Position numbers and translations under genes: made by a program
Notes under the pieces: model-generated
Told to the model about the DNA's origin: nothing
Database searches by the model: none
Seen by the model: the letters and a program-made list of their open reading frames with translations, nothing else
Assembly: GCA_016213425.1 (NCBI GenBank)
Contig: JACRAI010000104.1
Location: 1 to 8,665, forward strand
Length of the DNA stretch: 8,665 bases
Direction of reading: 5' to 3'
Source of the DNA: an archaeon
GTDB lineage: Archaea; Nanobdellota; Nanobdellia; Woesearchaeales; ARS49
In this document: one piece after another, positions 1 to 5,949 of the stretch
Layout of the letters: each line of letters opens with the position of its first letter
How positions within the stretch are numbered: position 1 is the first letter of the stretch

Positions 1-830
1 ACGTTATCTAGTTTTAGAATTGGATGATTTGGGTTTATGTCTGCGACAACATCTAATCCTGCGCCAGCTATTTTTTTGTTTTGTAATGCTTTGAAAAGTG
101 CTTCCGTGTCAACATGTTTGCCTCTTGCAGTATTGATCAGTATTGCATTATGTTTCATGAGATTTAGCTCTTTTTCTCCAATTATATTTTGGGTTTCTTT
201 TGATAGTGCAAGATTTATTGAAACTACATCACTTAACTTAAGAACTTCTTTAAGCGTCATCAAAGTAACACCTTTAATTTTTTTAGGAGATCTATTGTAT
301 GCAATTACTTTCATTCCTAATCCTTGAGCTAGTTCAGCAACTCTAGTACCTATATTTCCTAAACCTATAACGCCCATTGTTTTACCTCTAAAATTGAATC
401 CCCAAAATTTTTTGTGCTCAATATTTCCTGGGTCAATTTCGAGAAGAGTTTTTCTAAAAACTGAATCTCCTAATACAATATTTCTATTTACTGCAAACAT
501 TAAAGCAATAGCTTGTTCAGCAACTGAATCAGTACCAAAATTAGGAACGTTAGAAACTTTAATGCCCTTCTTTTTAGCAGCGGCGATATCTACTAGGTCG
601 TAACCAGTAGAATTAACTGCTAGAAGTTTTAGTTTATTAGTACTTTCTAAAACTTTTTTGTTCAAAGGCGTAATGAAGCAATCAGCAATACCGATATCAA
701 CATCACTGAGTCTTTTAATTGCGTCGGACTCATTAGTGGTATTCTCGTAAATAACTAATTTTCCTAACTTTTTTAAACGTTCTAAATGTGATTTAGCGAA
801 AAAACAATCATTCAATACTGCAATTCTCAT
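1..830 (-). CDS. D-isomer-specific 2-hydroxyacid dehydrogenase, partial (3' end outside window)
   Basis: NAD(P)-dependent dehydrogenase that interconverts a 2-oxoacid and a D-2-hydroxyacid in the cytoplasm; the substrate cannot be told from sequence. I translated it from ATG at 830; 276 codons lie in the window with no stop. Seen: an N-terminal segment with FITPLNKKVLE and LLAVNSTGYDLVD, then VSNVPNFGTDSVAEQAIALM, a typical family signature, then the Rossmann dinucleotide motif GLGNIG (about residues 156-161), and NTARG, whose Arg normally binds the substrate carboxylate. The catalytic His lies past the edge. Oddity: the usual DVFxxEP signature reads DVVADINP, so the usual catalytic Glu position is not Glu. 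No Shine-Dalgarno precedes the ATG, so the mRNA may be leaderless. It is divergent from the MNT/HEPN module and shares its control region. Family assignment is firm; D-lactate, glyoxylate or phosphoglycerate specificity is open. Confidence 0.9.
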   Translation of the reverse strand, partial: MRIAVLNDCFFAKSHLERLKKLGKLVIYENTTNESDAIKRLSDVDIGIADCFITPLNKKVLESTNKLKLLAVNSTGYDLVDIAAAKKKGIKVSNVPNFGTDSVAEQAIALMFAVNRNIVLGDSVFRKTLLEIDPGNIEHKKFWGFNFRGKTMGVIGLGNIGTRVAELAQGLGMKVIAYNRSPKKIKGVTLMTLKEVLKLSDVVSINLALSKETQNIIGEKELNLMKHNAILINTARGKHVDTEALFKALQNKKIAGAGLDVVADINPNHPILKLDN

Positions 831-850
831 GATGTCTAATTATTCATGCT

Positions 851-860
851 TATTAAAAAA
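851..860 (-). promoter_or_regulatory. Possible TATA box of the dehydrogenase gene
   Basis: Read on the minus strand this is TTTTTTAATA, about 21-30 bases before the ATG at 830. That is the spacing expected for a leaderless archaeal transcript. The whole gap is AT-rich, so the match is weak evidence. Confidence 0.25.
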
Positions 861-878
861 CTTTACTTTTTATTTATT

Positions 879-892
879 TTCAATTTATTGAA
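879..892. promoter_or_regulatory. Palindromic operator copy 1
   Basis: TTCAATTTATTGAA, a perfect inverted repeat (TTCAAT / ATTGAA, 2-base centre). It is the first of three related sites and lies closest to the divergent dehydrogenase promoter. It is probably a binding site for a dimeric regulator, most simply the winged-helix protein encoded at 1008; that is inference from position. Confidence 0.55.
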
Positions 893-923
893 TTTGTACT
901 ATTTTTATTTAGAGCAAAATTGA

Positions 924-947
924 CTATTTTCAATTATTTGAAAATAG
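924..947. promoter_or_regulatory. Palindromic operator copy 2 (extended)
   Basis: Perfect 10-base arms CTATTTTCAA and TTGAAAATAG around a 4-base centre TTAT. The core, TTCAATTATTTGAA at 929-942, matches copies 1 and 3. It lies directly upstream of the TTTTATATA box at 952, where the BRE and TFB contact would be, so a bound regulator would be placed to block or alter initiation. It is the longest palindrome of the three and may be the primary site. Confidence 0.6.
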
Positions 948-951
948 AAAG

Positions 952-960
952 TTTTATATA
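952..960 (+). promoter_or_regulatory. Predicted TATA box of the HTH-MNT/HEPN operon
   Basis: TTTTATATA preceded by a purine-rich GAAAG (947-951) that fits a BRE. Initiation about 26 bases from its centre would fall near 980-985, giving a leader of roughly 25 bases before the ATG at 1008. A GGTGA ribosome-binding site lies at 999-1003, four bases from that ATG. Confidence 0.5.
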
Positions 961-979
961 TTTGAATGTTTTAGCTATA

Positions 980-993
980 TTCAATATATTGAT
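980..993. promoter_or_regulatory. Palindromic operator copy 3
   Basis: TTCAATATATTGAT, containing the perfect palindrome TCAATATATTGA (981-992). It overlaps the predicted transcription start of the downstream operon, a classic repressor position. It starts 51 bases after the core of copy 2, which starts 50 bases after copy 1. Confidence 0.55.
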
Positions 994-1007
994 TTTATGG
1001 TGAGGTT

Positions 1008-1658
1008 ATGTTTTTAGAACAAAGTTTTGGATCAAAATCAAAAATTAAAATTTTGAGAGTTCTTGCAGAAGTGAGAACTGCATATAATCTTAAGTCTTTA
1101 CGTGAAGAAACTGCTTTAAGCACCGGAATTTTATCTATGAGTTTAAGAGAATTAGTGGAAGAAGAAGTTATTATTAGACTAAAGGGCAAAAGGAAGGAGC
1201 GTCTTTACAAGTTTAACACCAATAATTTTTATGCTTCTGCCATTCTTGAATTATTTAAGCAAGAAAAGACTATTCAGAGAAAAGGAGTTGTAATGGTTAA
1301 TGTGTGGAATGTGCTTGAGCAAGTACTAAGTCAATTAAGAAAAGAAGTTAGCTTAATTCTTTTGTTTGGAAGTCATGCGAGAGGGGAAGCAACTATCACG
1401 AGCGATATTGATTTATTAATTATTCCTAAAGAAAAAATTAATTTTCAAAATCAGAAAGATAAAATTGAAGATATTGATAAAAGGATTACGCCTCTAATAC
1501 TAAATTTAGAAACATTAAAAGCTCACGTCAAAAATGAAACTCCTTTAATCCAAAATATTAAAAAGGACGGAATTCTACTTTTCAAAAGCGAAGATATGAG
1601 CAAAGATGAAGAATTAATTAACAAACTAATACCAATATACACTAAATTGAAGGTCTAA
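1008..1658 (+). CDS. Winged-helix/MNT nucleotidyltransferase fusion protein (putative antitoxin)
   Basis: 216 residues in two parts. Residues 1-75 or so look like a winged helix-turn-helix: SKIKILRVLAEVR, then SLREETALSTGILSMSLREL, then a wing RLKGKRKERLYKF. Residues 97-195 are a minimal nucleotidyltransferase of the DNA polymerase beta superfamily: LLFGSHARGEATITSDIDLLI gives GS at 121-122, exactly ten residues, then D133 and D135 (the GSX10DXD motif). A third acidic residue is not evident. In characterised MNT/HEPN systems the MNT protein neutralises the HEPN toxin by adding AMP units to a Tyr in it; here that role is inferred. The wHTH suggests it also binds DNA, most simply the three palindromes upstream. 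Start supported by GGTGA at 999-1003. The HEPN-like gene begins 3 bases after its stop, so the two are probably co-transcribed and translationally coupled. Confidence 0.85.
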   Translation: MFLEQSFGSKSKIKILRVLAEVRTAYNLKSLREETALSTGILSMSLRELVEEEVIIRLKGKRKERLYKFNTNNFYASAILELFKQEKTIQRKGVVMVNVWNVLEQVLSQLRKEVSLILLFGSHARGEATITSDIDLLIIPKEKINFQNQKDKIEDIDKRITPLILNLETLKAHVKNETPLIQNIKKDGILLFKSEDMSKDEELINKLIPIYTKLKV

Positions 1659-1661
1659 AGT

Positions 1662-2129
1662 ATGGATAAAGAATTGAAAGCGAAGTGTTTACAACCTCGA
1701 ACAATAACCCAAAAACCTTCAGTTTCTCTAATACAAAGAAAAGAAGAAATGAGTTCTATAGCTGAACAACACAAAAATAGTTCAGAGTATTTTCTCAAAG
1801 GAGCAGAAGTTGTACTAAACAGTGAAACCCCATTACTATCAATTCTTCTAGCATACTTTGGAATAGAACACAAAGCAAACCAATTATTAGCGCTCCATGG
1901 CTATAAAGTGGAAAGTCACATCTGCACACAACTATGCTTAAGCAGAGTTTTAGGCAAGAAAGAGTTAGCCAAAACATTAAGCAACGTATTTGAAGAAAGA
2001 CAAAGAATAGGCTACAGACTATTCGCGAAATTCAACGAAGAAGAAAAAAAGAACGCAATCCAGTTTATAGAAACACAGGTCAAACCATTTGTGAAAGAAG
2101 TAAACAAATTAATAGAAACAACATCCTAA
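1662..2129 (+). CDS. HEPN-like protein (UPF0332-type), putative toxin partner of the MNT protein
   Basis: 155 residues. Residues 35-150 read as a HEPN four-helix domain: HKNSSEYFLKGAEVVL, then AYFGIEHKANQLLALHGYKVESH, then ERQRIGYRLFAKF. The central part resembles the UPF0332 branch, which carries a conserved His (H86 here) and a late R-Q-x-x-x-Y segment (R113 to Y118). HEPN toxins such as HepT are RNases with an RX4HXY motif; here the His position is Tyr118, so nuclease activity by the canonical mechanism is uncertain. The first 30 residues precede recognisable homology, and Met30 (1749) is an alternative start. I kept 1662 because it sits 3 bases after the upstream stop and AAGGT at 1650-1654 can serve as ribosome-binding site. 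It is an antitoxin-first pair with the HTH-MNT gene. Alternative: an inactive HEPN scaffold or a substrate-binding partner. Confidence 0.7.
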   Translation: MDKELKAKCLQPRTITQKPSVSLIQRKEEMSSIAEQHKNSSEYFLKGAEVVLNSETPLLSILLAYFGIEHKANQLLALHGYKVESHICTQLCLSRVLGKKELAKTLSNVFEERQRIGYRLFAKFNEEEKKNAIQFIETQVKPFVKEVNKLIETTS

Positions 2130-2136
2130 ACAAACG

Positions 2137-2153
2137 TATTTTTTTAATTATTT
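2137..2153 (+). terminator. T-rich terminator candidate after the HEPN gene
   Basis: TATTTTTTTAATTATTT, with seven T in a row (2139-2145), begins 8 bases past the stop codon at 2129. Archaeal transcription can end on such T-tracts without a hairpin. It fills the 24-base gap to the convergent mre11 gene. Confidence 0.4.
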
Positions 2154-3341
2154 CTAATTATTAATCATCTTCTCAACATCTTCAATAACTCTTTTTTCGA
2201 AATCTGCGCTTTTTTCTCCTTCTTGTTTTTCTGTGCTTAATGCTTGCATTATTTTTTGAGTAAATTCCTGGCCGAACGCTTGTTGATCTAAATGTTCTTT
2301 TATTACTGCACTTTCTACGTCTTCAACATTCTCACTTTTAATTTTTATTTCTTCAAAATCTTTGCTCTGTAATTGTGAAGTGTTTTTTAATACAACAAAT
2401 GCTTTTTTTTCTAATAAATTATTCATGATTTCTGTGAAGTTTATATCTGAAGGCTTTCCAGAACTTAAAGTTCCTTTTAGTTTTATCGTAACTATACAAT
2501 CACTCAAATCTGTGTTAGTGATTTCTTTCAATTCCTGTTTTACTTGCTCAACACTTTTATTGTCGCAGTCTATTCTATAACTTAGTGTTTCATGAAATTT
2601 TACCGGAATATGTTTAACTTCATTGTTTTCTACCATTGCAAAACTTCCATGTTTTAGTTTTTCTAATTCGCTGAAACTATTGGGAAATACAGGTCCTGGA
2701 TAAATAATGTTAGGGTACGCTTCTAGAGAATTCTTTTGCAATACATGAACGTGTCCTCCAGCATAATAATCAAAAAATTTAGGAAAGTATGAGACATTCA
2801 TTCCTTCAATATTTTCAAAACCTTTAGGCTTGAACTCGTTAAGAGCACAATGAAACATGAAAATTTTGTAGCCTTCTTCTTTTTCTAAGTCTTCTCTTAA
2901 CAACTCTTGATAATATTGGACATCTAAACCGCCTCGTTTTCCTATTATTCCAGTTATCTTTACTTTTGTCTTTTCATCTATAGTAAACTTGAGTTTTAAC
3001 TTGTTTTCCACTACTTCTCCTTTAGCAACGTTGAATCCCAAACCAGCATCTTCTATTATTGAAAGCATAGTTTTTCCTGAAGGACTAAAGTCATGGCTTC
3101 CTGCAATAAAATAAACGGGTATGTTGTTATCTTTTAGTTTTTTTAATTGTTTAATACACACTTGTAACGATTCCATATCTGGAAGTGCAGTGTTAAACAA
3201 ATCTCCTGCGATAAGAACAAAATCAATTTTTTCTTTAACACAATAATCTATTACGTAGCAAAAACTCTTGTTATTTAACTCTTTAAGTTTTGGTTCTCTC
3301 CATCCTCCAAGATGGCAATCTGCCATGTGTGCAAATTTCAT
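2154..3341 (-). CDS. mre11: Mre11/SbcD-type DNA double-strand-break repair nuclease
   Basis: 395-residue Mre11, a Mn-dependent nuclease that normally works with Rad50 to process DNA ends. The N-terminal calcineurin-like phosphoesterase domain spans residues 1-220: MADCHLG (D8, H10), AGDLFN (D47), AGSHDFS (H83, D84), MFHCAL (H164) and AGGHVHV (H197, H199). All metal ligands are recognisable except that the usual GNHD reads GSHD, with Ser82 in place of the Asn ligand. Residues 250-395 form a cap-like region with a charged C-terminal tail. The start overlaps the herA stop by 4 bases (ATGA), which indicates one operon and translational coupling. Order herA-mre11 matches the classic archaeal repair operon, but rad50 and nurA do not follow; a convergent HEPN gene lies 24 bases away instead. 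Confidence 0.93.
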   Translation of the reverse strand: MKFAHMADCHLGGWREPKLKELNNKSFCYVIDYCVKEKIDFVLIAGDLFNTALPDMESLQVCIKQLKKLKDNNIPVYFIAGSHDFSPSGKTMLSIIEDAGLGFNVAKGEVVENKLKLKFTIDEKTKVKITGIIGKRGGLDVQYYQELLREDLEKEEGYKIFMFHCALNEFKPKGFENIEGMNVSYFPKFFDYYAGGHVHVLQKNSLEAYPNIIYPGPVFPNSFSELEKLKHGSFAMVENNEVKHIPVKFHETLSYRIDCDNKSVEQVKQELKEITNTDLSDCIVTIKLKGTLSSGKPSDINFTEIMNNLLEKKAFVVLKNTSQLQSKDFEEIKIKSENVEDVESAVIKEHLDQQAFGQEFTQKIMQALSTEKQEGEKSADFEKRVIEDVEKMINN

Positions 3342-4828
3342 GTCATTTCTTCAAAATTTTTATTTATTTTTTCTTCTTTTTTCATTTCTTCGCTAAAGAA
3401 TGGAATTTTTACAGGTATTGCAAATTTTGTAAATGTTGAAGTAATTATTGCTTCACCCTTGTCTAATGAAGCGATATTTCTGTCATCTTTGCTCAAATCT
3501 TGAGCTGCACTTTCAATAAGAGCTTGTCTTTCTTGTTTTAGTTCTGTGCCTAAAAGTATTTTTGTGTTCAAGTTTGCCAGTATCTCTCTAGGAATTAAAG
3601 AGGGTAATTGTGTTATTGCTGTTAAACCAATGTTGAATTTCCTTCCTTCTCTTGCAATAGTTGCAAATATGTTGTTTCCTTTTTCTAAAACACTTTTACC
3701 TAAAACTCTCGGAGCTTCTTCTAATACTATGCTTATCGTGGTATCATTGTTTTCTTTTGACTCAGAAAATAATTCATGGGAAATAATGCTACCTATTAAC
3801 AGCTCAACTTGGCTGTTAAAATTATTTGTGTTAATTATTACTGTTTTTTTGTTTTTCAAATCATTTGTTATGTCTTTTATTGTTGTTTCTCCAACAGTTA
3901 AGTCAAAAACTCCTTTACACTGAATTTTATTTTCCACAACACTTAAATTTAACAAATTCAGGATTATTCTTTTCAACACACTAAGTGTTGCTTCATGAAA
4001 ACTAACTTGCAGAGGTTTTTCCAAAACTATGCTCTCAATCCATTCTTCTTTATGTTCTTTATAATAAGACTGCAGTGCTTGTGATTGTGCATCACTCCAG
4101 TAAACAACGCCCTGAAAGTGTTTAGGTTTCAACAATTTTATATTAATTTTAAGAGTTCTTTCACCTATAGGAACATTGTTTTGAGAGTAATAAACTAGTT
4201 TTCTTCTTGCATTAGGATGATTTTTAAGACCAAACTTTGCTTTACCATAATACTCATCGTGCGGGTCTAAAACTAATAACCCGCAATAGTCATCCCAAAG
4301 AACGCCCCAAAGAATATTATTCATCAGAACACTTTTCCCTCTACCCGTTGTTCCAGATATTAGTACGTGGTGGCTGAAAACTTTTTTTCCATCTACAAAG
4401 AGAGGAAAATCCAAGACTTGACTGCCGCTTCTCAAATCTCCAAGACACAATGCGTTTTCTGGTTTGCTTAAAAACTTTAGATCTTCACTTCTAACTTCTC
4501 TAACTTCTGAAAAAAAGCCAGGCAAAGTTTTGCAAGCTCTAGCCACATCGTTTTCTATAAATAAAAGCGATTTTGCAAACGCTAAATTGTAATTTCTTAA
4601 ATTTTGGTCCATTAATTTTAAGTCATTGCTTTCTTCTATTTTAAGTCCCGAAATGAATTCTAGTTGTTGCTGTGAAAGCTGAGAGCCAAAAGCAAGGTTG
4701 AAAACTTGTAAAAGCACTTTTCCTTTGTTGTTTTCTGCAATCATTAACTCGCCCAATTCTATGAATGTGCTGCTTTTTTTTCTTATGCAGATGTTTTCAA
4801 AATCTCCAGAAATAATTATTCCTTTCAT
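3338..4828 (-). CDS. herA: HerA-type hexameric DNA translocase/helicase
   Basis: 496-residue ATPase of the HerA/FtsK superfamily that forms a hexameric DNA pump and works with NurA and Mre11-Rad50 in end resection. Seen: an N-terminal HAS-barrel-like segment (about 1-50), Walker A GTTGRGKS (159-166), Walker B LLVLDPHDEY (184-193), an acidic strand IVLEEAPRVLG (367-377), an Arg-containing segment IAREGRKFNIGL (391-402) suited to an arginine finger, and TQLPSLIPREILANLNTKI with the sensor-like Gln407. Length fits the family (about 500). ATG at 4828 has no Shine-Dalgarno, but TATAAATT lies about 27 bases upstream, so the message is probably leaderless. mre11 follows with a 4-base overlap. A distant VirB4-like ATPase is less likely given the neighbour. 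Confidence 0.93.
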   Translation of the reverse strand: MKGIIISGDFENICIRKKSSTFIELGELMIAENNKGKVLLQVFNLAFGSQLSQQQLEFISGLKIEESNDLKLMDQNLRNYNLAFAKSLLFIENDVARACKTLPGFFSEVREVRSEDLKFLSKPENALCLGDLRSGSQVLDFPLFVDGKKVFSHHVLISGTTGRGKSVLMNNILWGVLWDDYCGLLVLDPHDEYYGKAKFGLKNHPNARRKLVYYSQNNVPIGERTLKINIKLLKPKHFQGVVYWSDAQSQALQSYYKEHKEEWIESIVLEKPLQVSFHEATLSVLKRIILNLLNLSVVENKIQCKGVFDLTVGETTIKDITNDLKNKKTVIINTNNFNSQVELLIGSIISHELFSESKENNDTTISIVLEEAPRVLGKSVLEKGNNIFATIAREGRKFNIGLTAITQLPSLIPREILANLNTKILLGTELKQERQALIESAAQDLSKDDRNIASLDKGEAIITSTFTKFAIPVKIPFFSEEMKKEEKINKNFEEMT

Positions 4829-4850
4829 TGAACGAAAATAATTTAAAAGA

Positions 4851-4858
4851 ATTTATAG
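4851..4858 (-). promoter_or_regulatory. Predicted TATA box of herA-mre11
   Basis: On the minus strand this reads TATAAATT, with its centre about 26 bases from the herA ATG at 4828. Transcription would begin at or next to the start codon, implying a leaderless mRNA. Confidence 0.5.
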
Positions 4859-4882
4859 GTTTTTCGTACAATAAACAAAACA

Positions 4883-4890
4883 TTTAAATA
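4883..4890 (+). promoter_or_regulatory. Strong TATA box for the structured RNA / Yip1-like gene
   Basis: TTTAAATA, a form often seen before highly expressed archaeal stable-RNA genes. It predicts initiation near 4910-4915, inside the GC-rich segment that follows. It is divergent from the herA promoter. Confidence 0.5.
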
Positions 4891-4899
4891 CAAAACTAA

Positions 4900-4990
4900 C
4901 CGGTCTGTAGTCTGGTGTTTGAAGTTTGCAGTAGGGTATTGAGAGTCATTCAGGTTTTGAGGCTGCTCGTACCACTAACCGCAAACTAGG
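4900..4990 (+). ncRNA. Candidate structured non-coding RNA or 5' leader
   Basis: These 91 bases are about 48% GC by my count, well above the AT-rich surroundings, and sit just after a TTTAAATA box. They fold on paper into an extended hairpin at 4923-4987: outer stem AGTTTGC (4923-4929) with GCAAACT (4981-4987), then GT with AC, GGTA (4935-4938) with TACC (4970-4973), TGAG (4940-4943) with CTCG (4966-4969) and AGTC (4944-4947) with GGCT (4961-4964), closing on a 13-base loop. A repeat of ACTAACCG occurs at 4895 and 4974. It does not fit tRNA, box C/D or box H/ACA models. It could be an independent small RNA or a structured leader of the Yip1-like gene. Only the plus-strand promoter suggests the strand. 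Confidence 0.4.
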
Positions 4991-5012
4991 AACTAAAAAA
5001 GAGGTGTAAATT

Positions 5013-5627
5013 ATGTTAAAGCTATTATGGGATCCATCTGATGCAATTTCAGACATTAAACAAAATAAAAATCACTTAACAGTCATTTTAACACTATTGG
5101 TAAGCAGTTTATTTTTAGGTTTAGCCACTACATTTCTTTTATGGCTTGCAGTGCCTTTACAAAAAGCAGCGCTCTTTGGAGTTGGCATGTTCTTATGGAT
5201 AATTCTGGTTTCATTATATTTTGGTCTAGCAACTAAAATTACTATGAAAGGTTTAACTGGTGCAGGAGATTATTTTTCTGGGCTTTCTAGCATGGTTTAT
5301 CCTCATTTTCCTTTTGCAACTGGGATGTTATTGAGTTCTGTTTGTATTGTTTGGTCTATCGCACTGAATAATCAAATAATGAATTTTTTCTTTTTGGGTT
5401 TGATAGTTCTTATTCTTCCATTAACTGTTTGTTTATCTCTTGCTAGTTTTTACAGGTGCGCTAAAGAATTGTTTGATACGAATATGTTTACCGCAGTTAT
5501 GGGATTACTAATTGTTAAAATCTCATCCATTATTTTATTGCTAGCAGTGTATGGCGCATTTCTAATGTTAACAAAAGGTATATCTGCATTTTCATTTTTA
5601 GGACTAACAGATATTTATTTATTATAA
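5013..5627 (+). CDS. Yip1-like multispanning membrane protein
   Basis: 204 residues, nearly all hydrophobic after a short N-terminal stretch LWDPSDAISDIKQNKN. That pattern, a P-x-x-A/F-x-x-I segment before the first membrane helix, is typical of prokaryotic Yip1-domain proteins. About five membrane segments can be placed: 22-47, 52-74, 97-118, 121-146 and 159-185. No signal peptide beyond the first helix and no catalytic motif were seen. Function of prokaryotic Yip1 proteins is unknown; the eukaryotic family acts in membrane traffic. GAGGTG at 5001-5006 is a good ribosome-binding site, 6 bases from the ATG. The leader would be about 100 bases and contain the foldable segment at 4923-4987. The 71-residue gene follows 2 bases after the stop, so they form an operon. 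Confidence 0.65.
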   Translation: MLKLLWDPSDAISDIKQNKNHLTVILTLLVSSLFLGLATTFLLWLAVPLQKAALFGVGMFLWIILVSLYFGLATKITMKGLTGAGDYFSGLSSMVYPHFPFATGMLLSSVCIVWSIALNNQIMNFFFLGLIVLILPLTVCLSLASFYRCAKELFDTNMFTAVMGLLIVKISSIILLLAVYGAFLMLTKGISAFSFLGLTDIYLL

Positions 5628-5629
5628 AA

Positions 5630-5845
5630 ATGACAGCACCACTAAAACAAAAAGAAGTACAGAAAGCATTAGATGAAGCAAAAAAATTAGAGAAGCATAT
5701 TATTTCAGAGGAAGAAATCATAAAAAAATACAAAGAAGGAATAAACAATTTAGAAAAATTAAAAGATTTACTCAAGCCTTCCTGGTTTATTAAAGACGAG
5801 CACAAAGTAAAAAGTAAGAAGAAAAATAAACACAAACTGAGCTAG
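5630..5845 (+). CDS. Small lysine-rich coiled-coil protein, unknown function
   Basis: 71 residues; I do not recognise a family. Residues 5-50 are a charged helical stretch (KALDEAKKLEKHIISEEEII, then KYKEGINNLEKLKDLL) that could form a coiled coil, followed by KPSWFIKDEH and a very basic end KSKKKNKHKLS. No membrane segment or signal peptide. It begins 2 bases after the Yip1-like gene and probably depends on it for translation; the two products may act together at the membrane, but that is only context. Oddity: the stop codon (5843-5845) lies inside the 18-base palindrome of the left double-hairpin element, so the last residues are encoded by that repeat. The even charge pattern and operon position argue for a real gene, but a spurious ORF cannot be excluded. 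Confidence 0.6.
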   Translation: MTAPLKQKEVQKALDEAKKLEKHIISEEEIIKKYKEGINNLEKLKDLLKPSWFIKDEHKVKSKKKNKHKLS

Positions 5846-5880
5846 CTCAGTTGTGCACATTTGAGCTTGCTCAAATTGTG
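5835..5880 (-). repeat. Double-hairpin repeat element, left copy
   Basis: Hairpin A is the perfect 18-base palindrome AACTGAGCTAGCTCAGTT (5835-5852). A linker GTGCACA follows, then hairpin B with arms ATTTGAGC (5859-5866) and GCTCAAAT (5869-5876), extendable by CAC / GTG around a bulged T. It is homologous to the element at 6295-6340 but in the opposite orientation. Read on the minus strand it ends in a T-rich stretch (5834 down to 5805), which matches the T-tail of the right copy. Confidence 0.75.
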
Positions 5881-5919
5881 AAATAATTACTCGAGAATAG
5901 ACAATTTATAGACGAAAAC

Positions 5920-5929
5920 TTTATAAATA
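5920..5929 (+). promoter_or_regulatory. Predicted TATA box of the tandem-repeat basic protein gene
   Basis: TTTATAAATA, one of the best TATA matches in the window. Initiation would fall near 5950, giving a leader of about 75 bases before the ATG at 6026. A GGAGG ribosome-binding site lies at 6011-6015. This suggests strong expression from its own promoter inside the hairpin-bounded segment. Confidence 0.5.
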
Positions 5930-5949
5930 CCAACTCTTTAGGAAAATCA

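Noticed and set aside
879..993. CRISPR-like array because of regular 50-base spacing
   Set aside because: The repeats are 14-base palindromes in an AT-rich promoter with no uniform spacers and no cas genes; an operator array is simpler.
3546..3923. 125-codon open frame on the plus strand inside herA
   Set aside because: It is antisense to a fully motif-supported HerA and its translation has no recognisable domain. The same holds for the open frames at 37-603 antisense to the dehydrogenase.
4895..4990. tRNA or degenerate tRNA in the GC-rich segment (7-base-pair closing stem)
   Set aside because: The span between the stem ends is only 65 bases, there is no GTTCRA T-loop, no anticodon arm and no correct D-arm on either strand.
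4923..4990. Box H/ACA or box C/D guide RNA
   Set aside because: No ANA box at the right distance after the lower stem, no clear kink-turn, and no RTGATGA or CTGA boxes.
5530..5835. 101-codon minus-strand open frame
   Set aside because: It lies antisense to the Yip1-like gene and the 71-residue gene, and its Phe-rich sequence is what the antisense of a Lys-rich gene gives.
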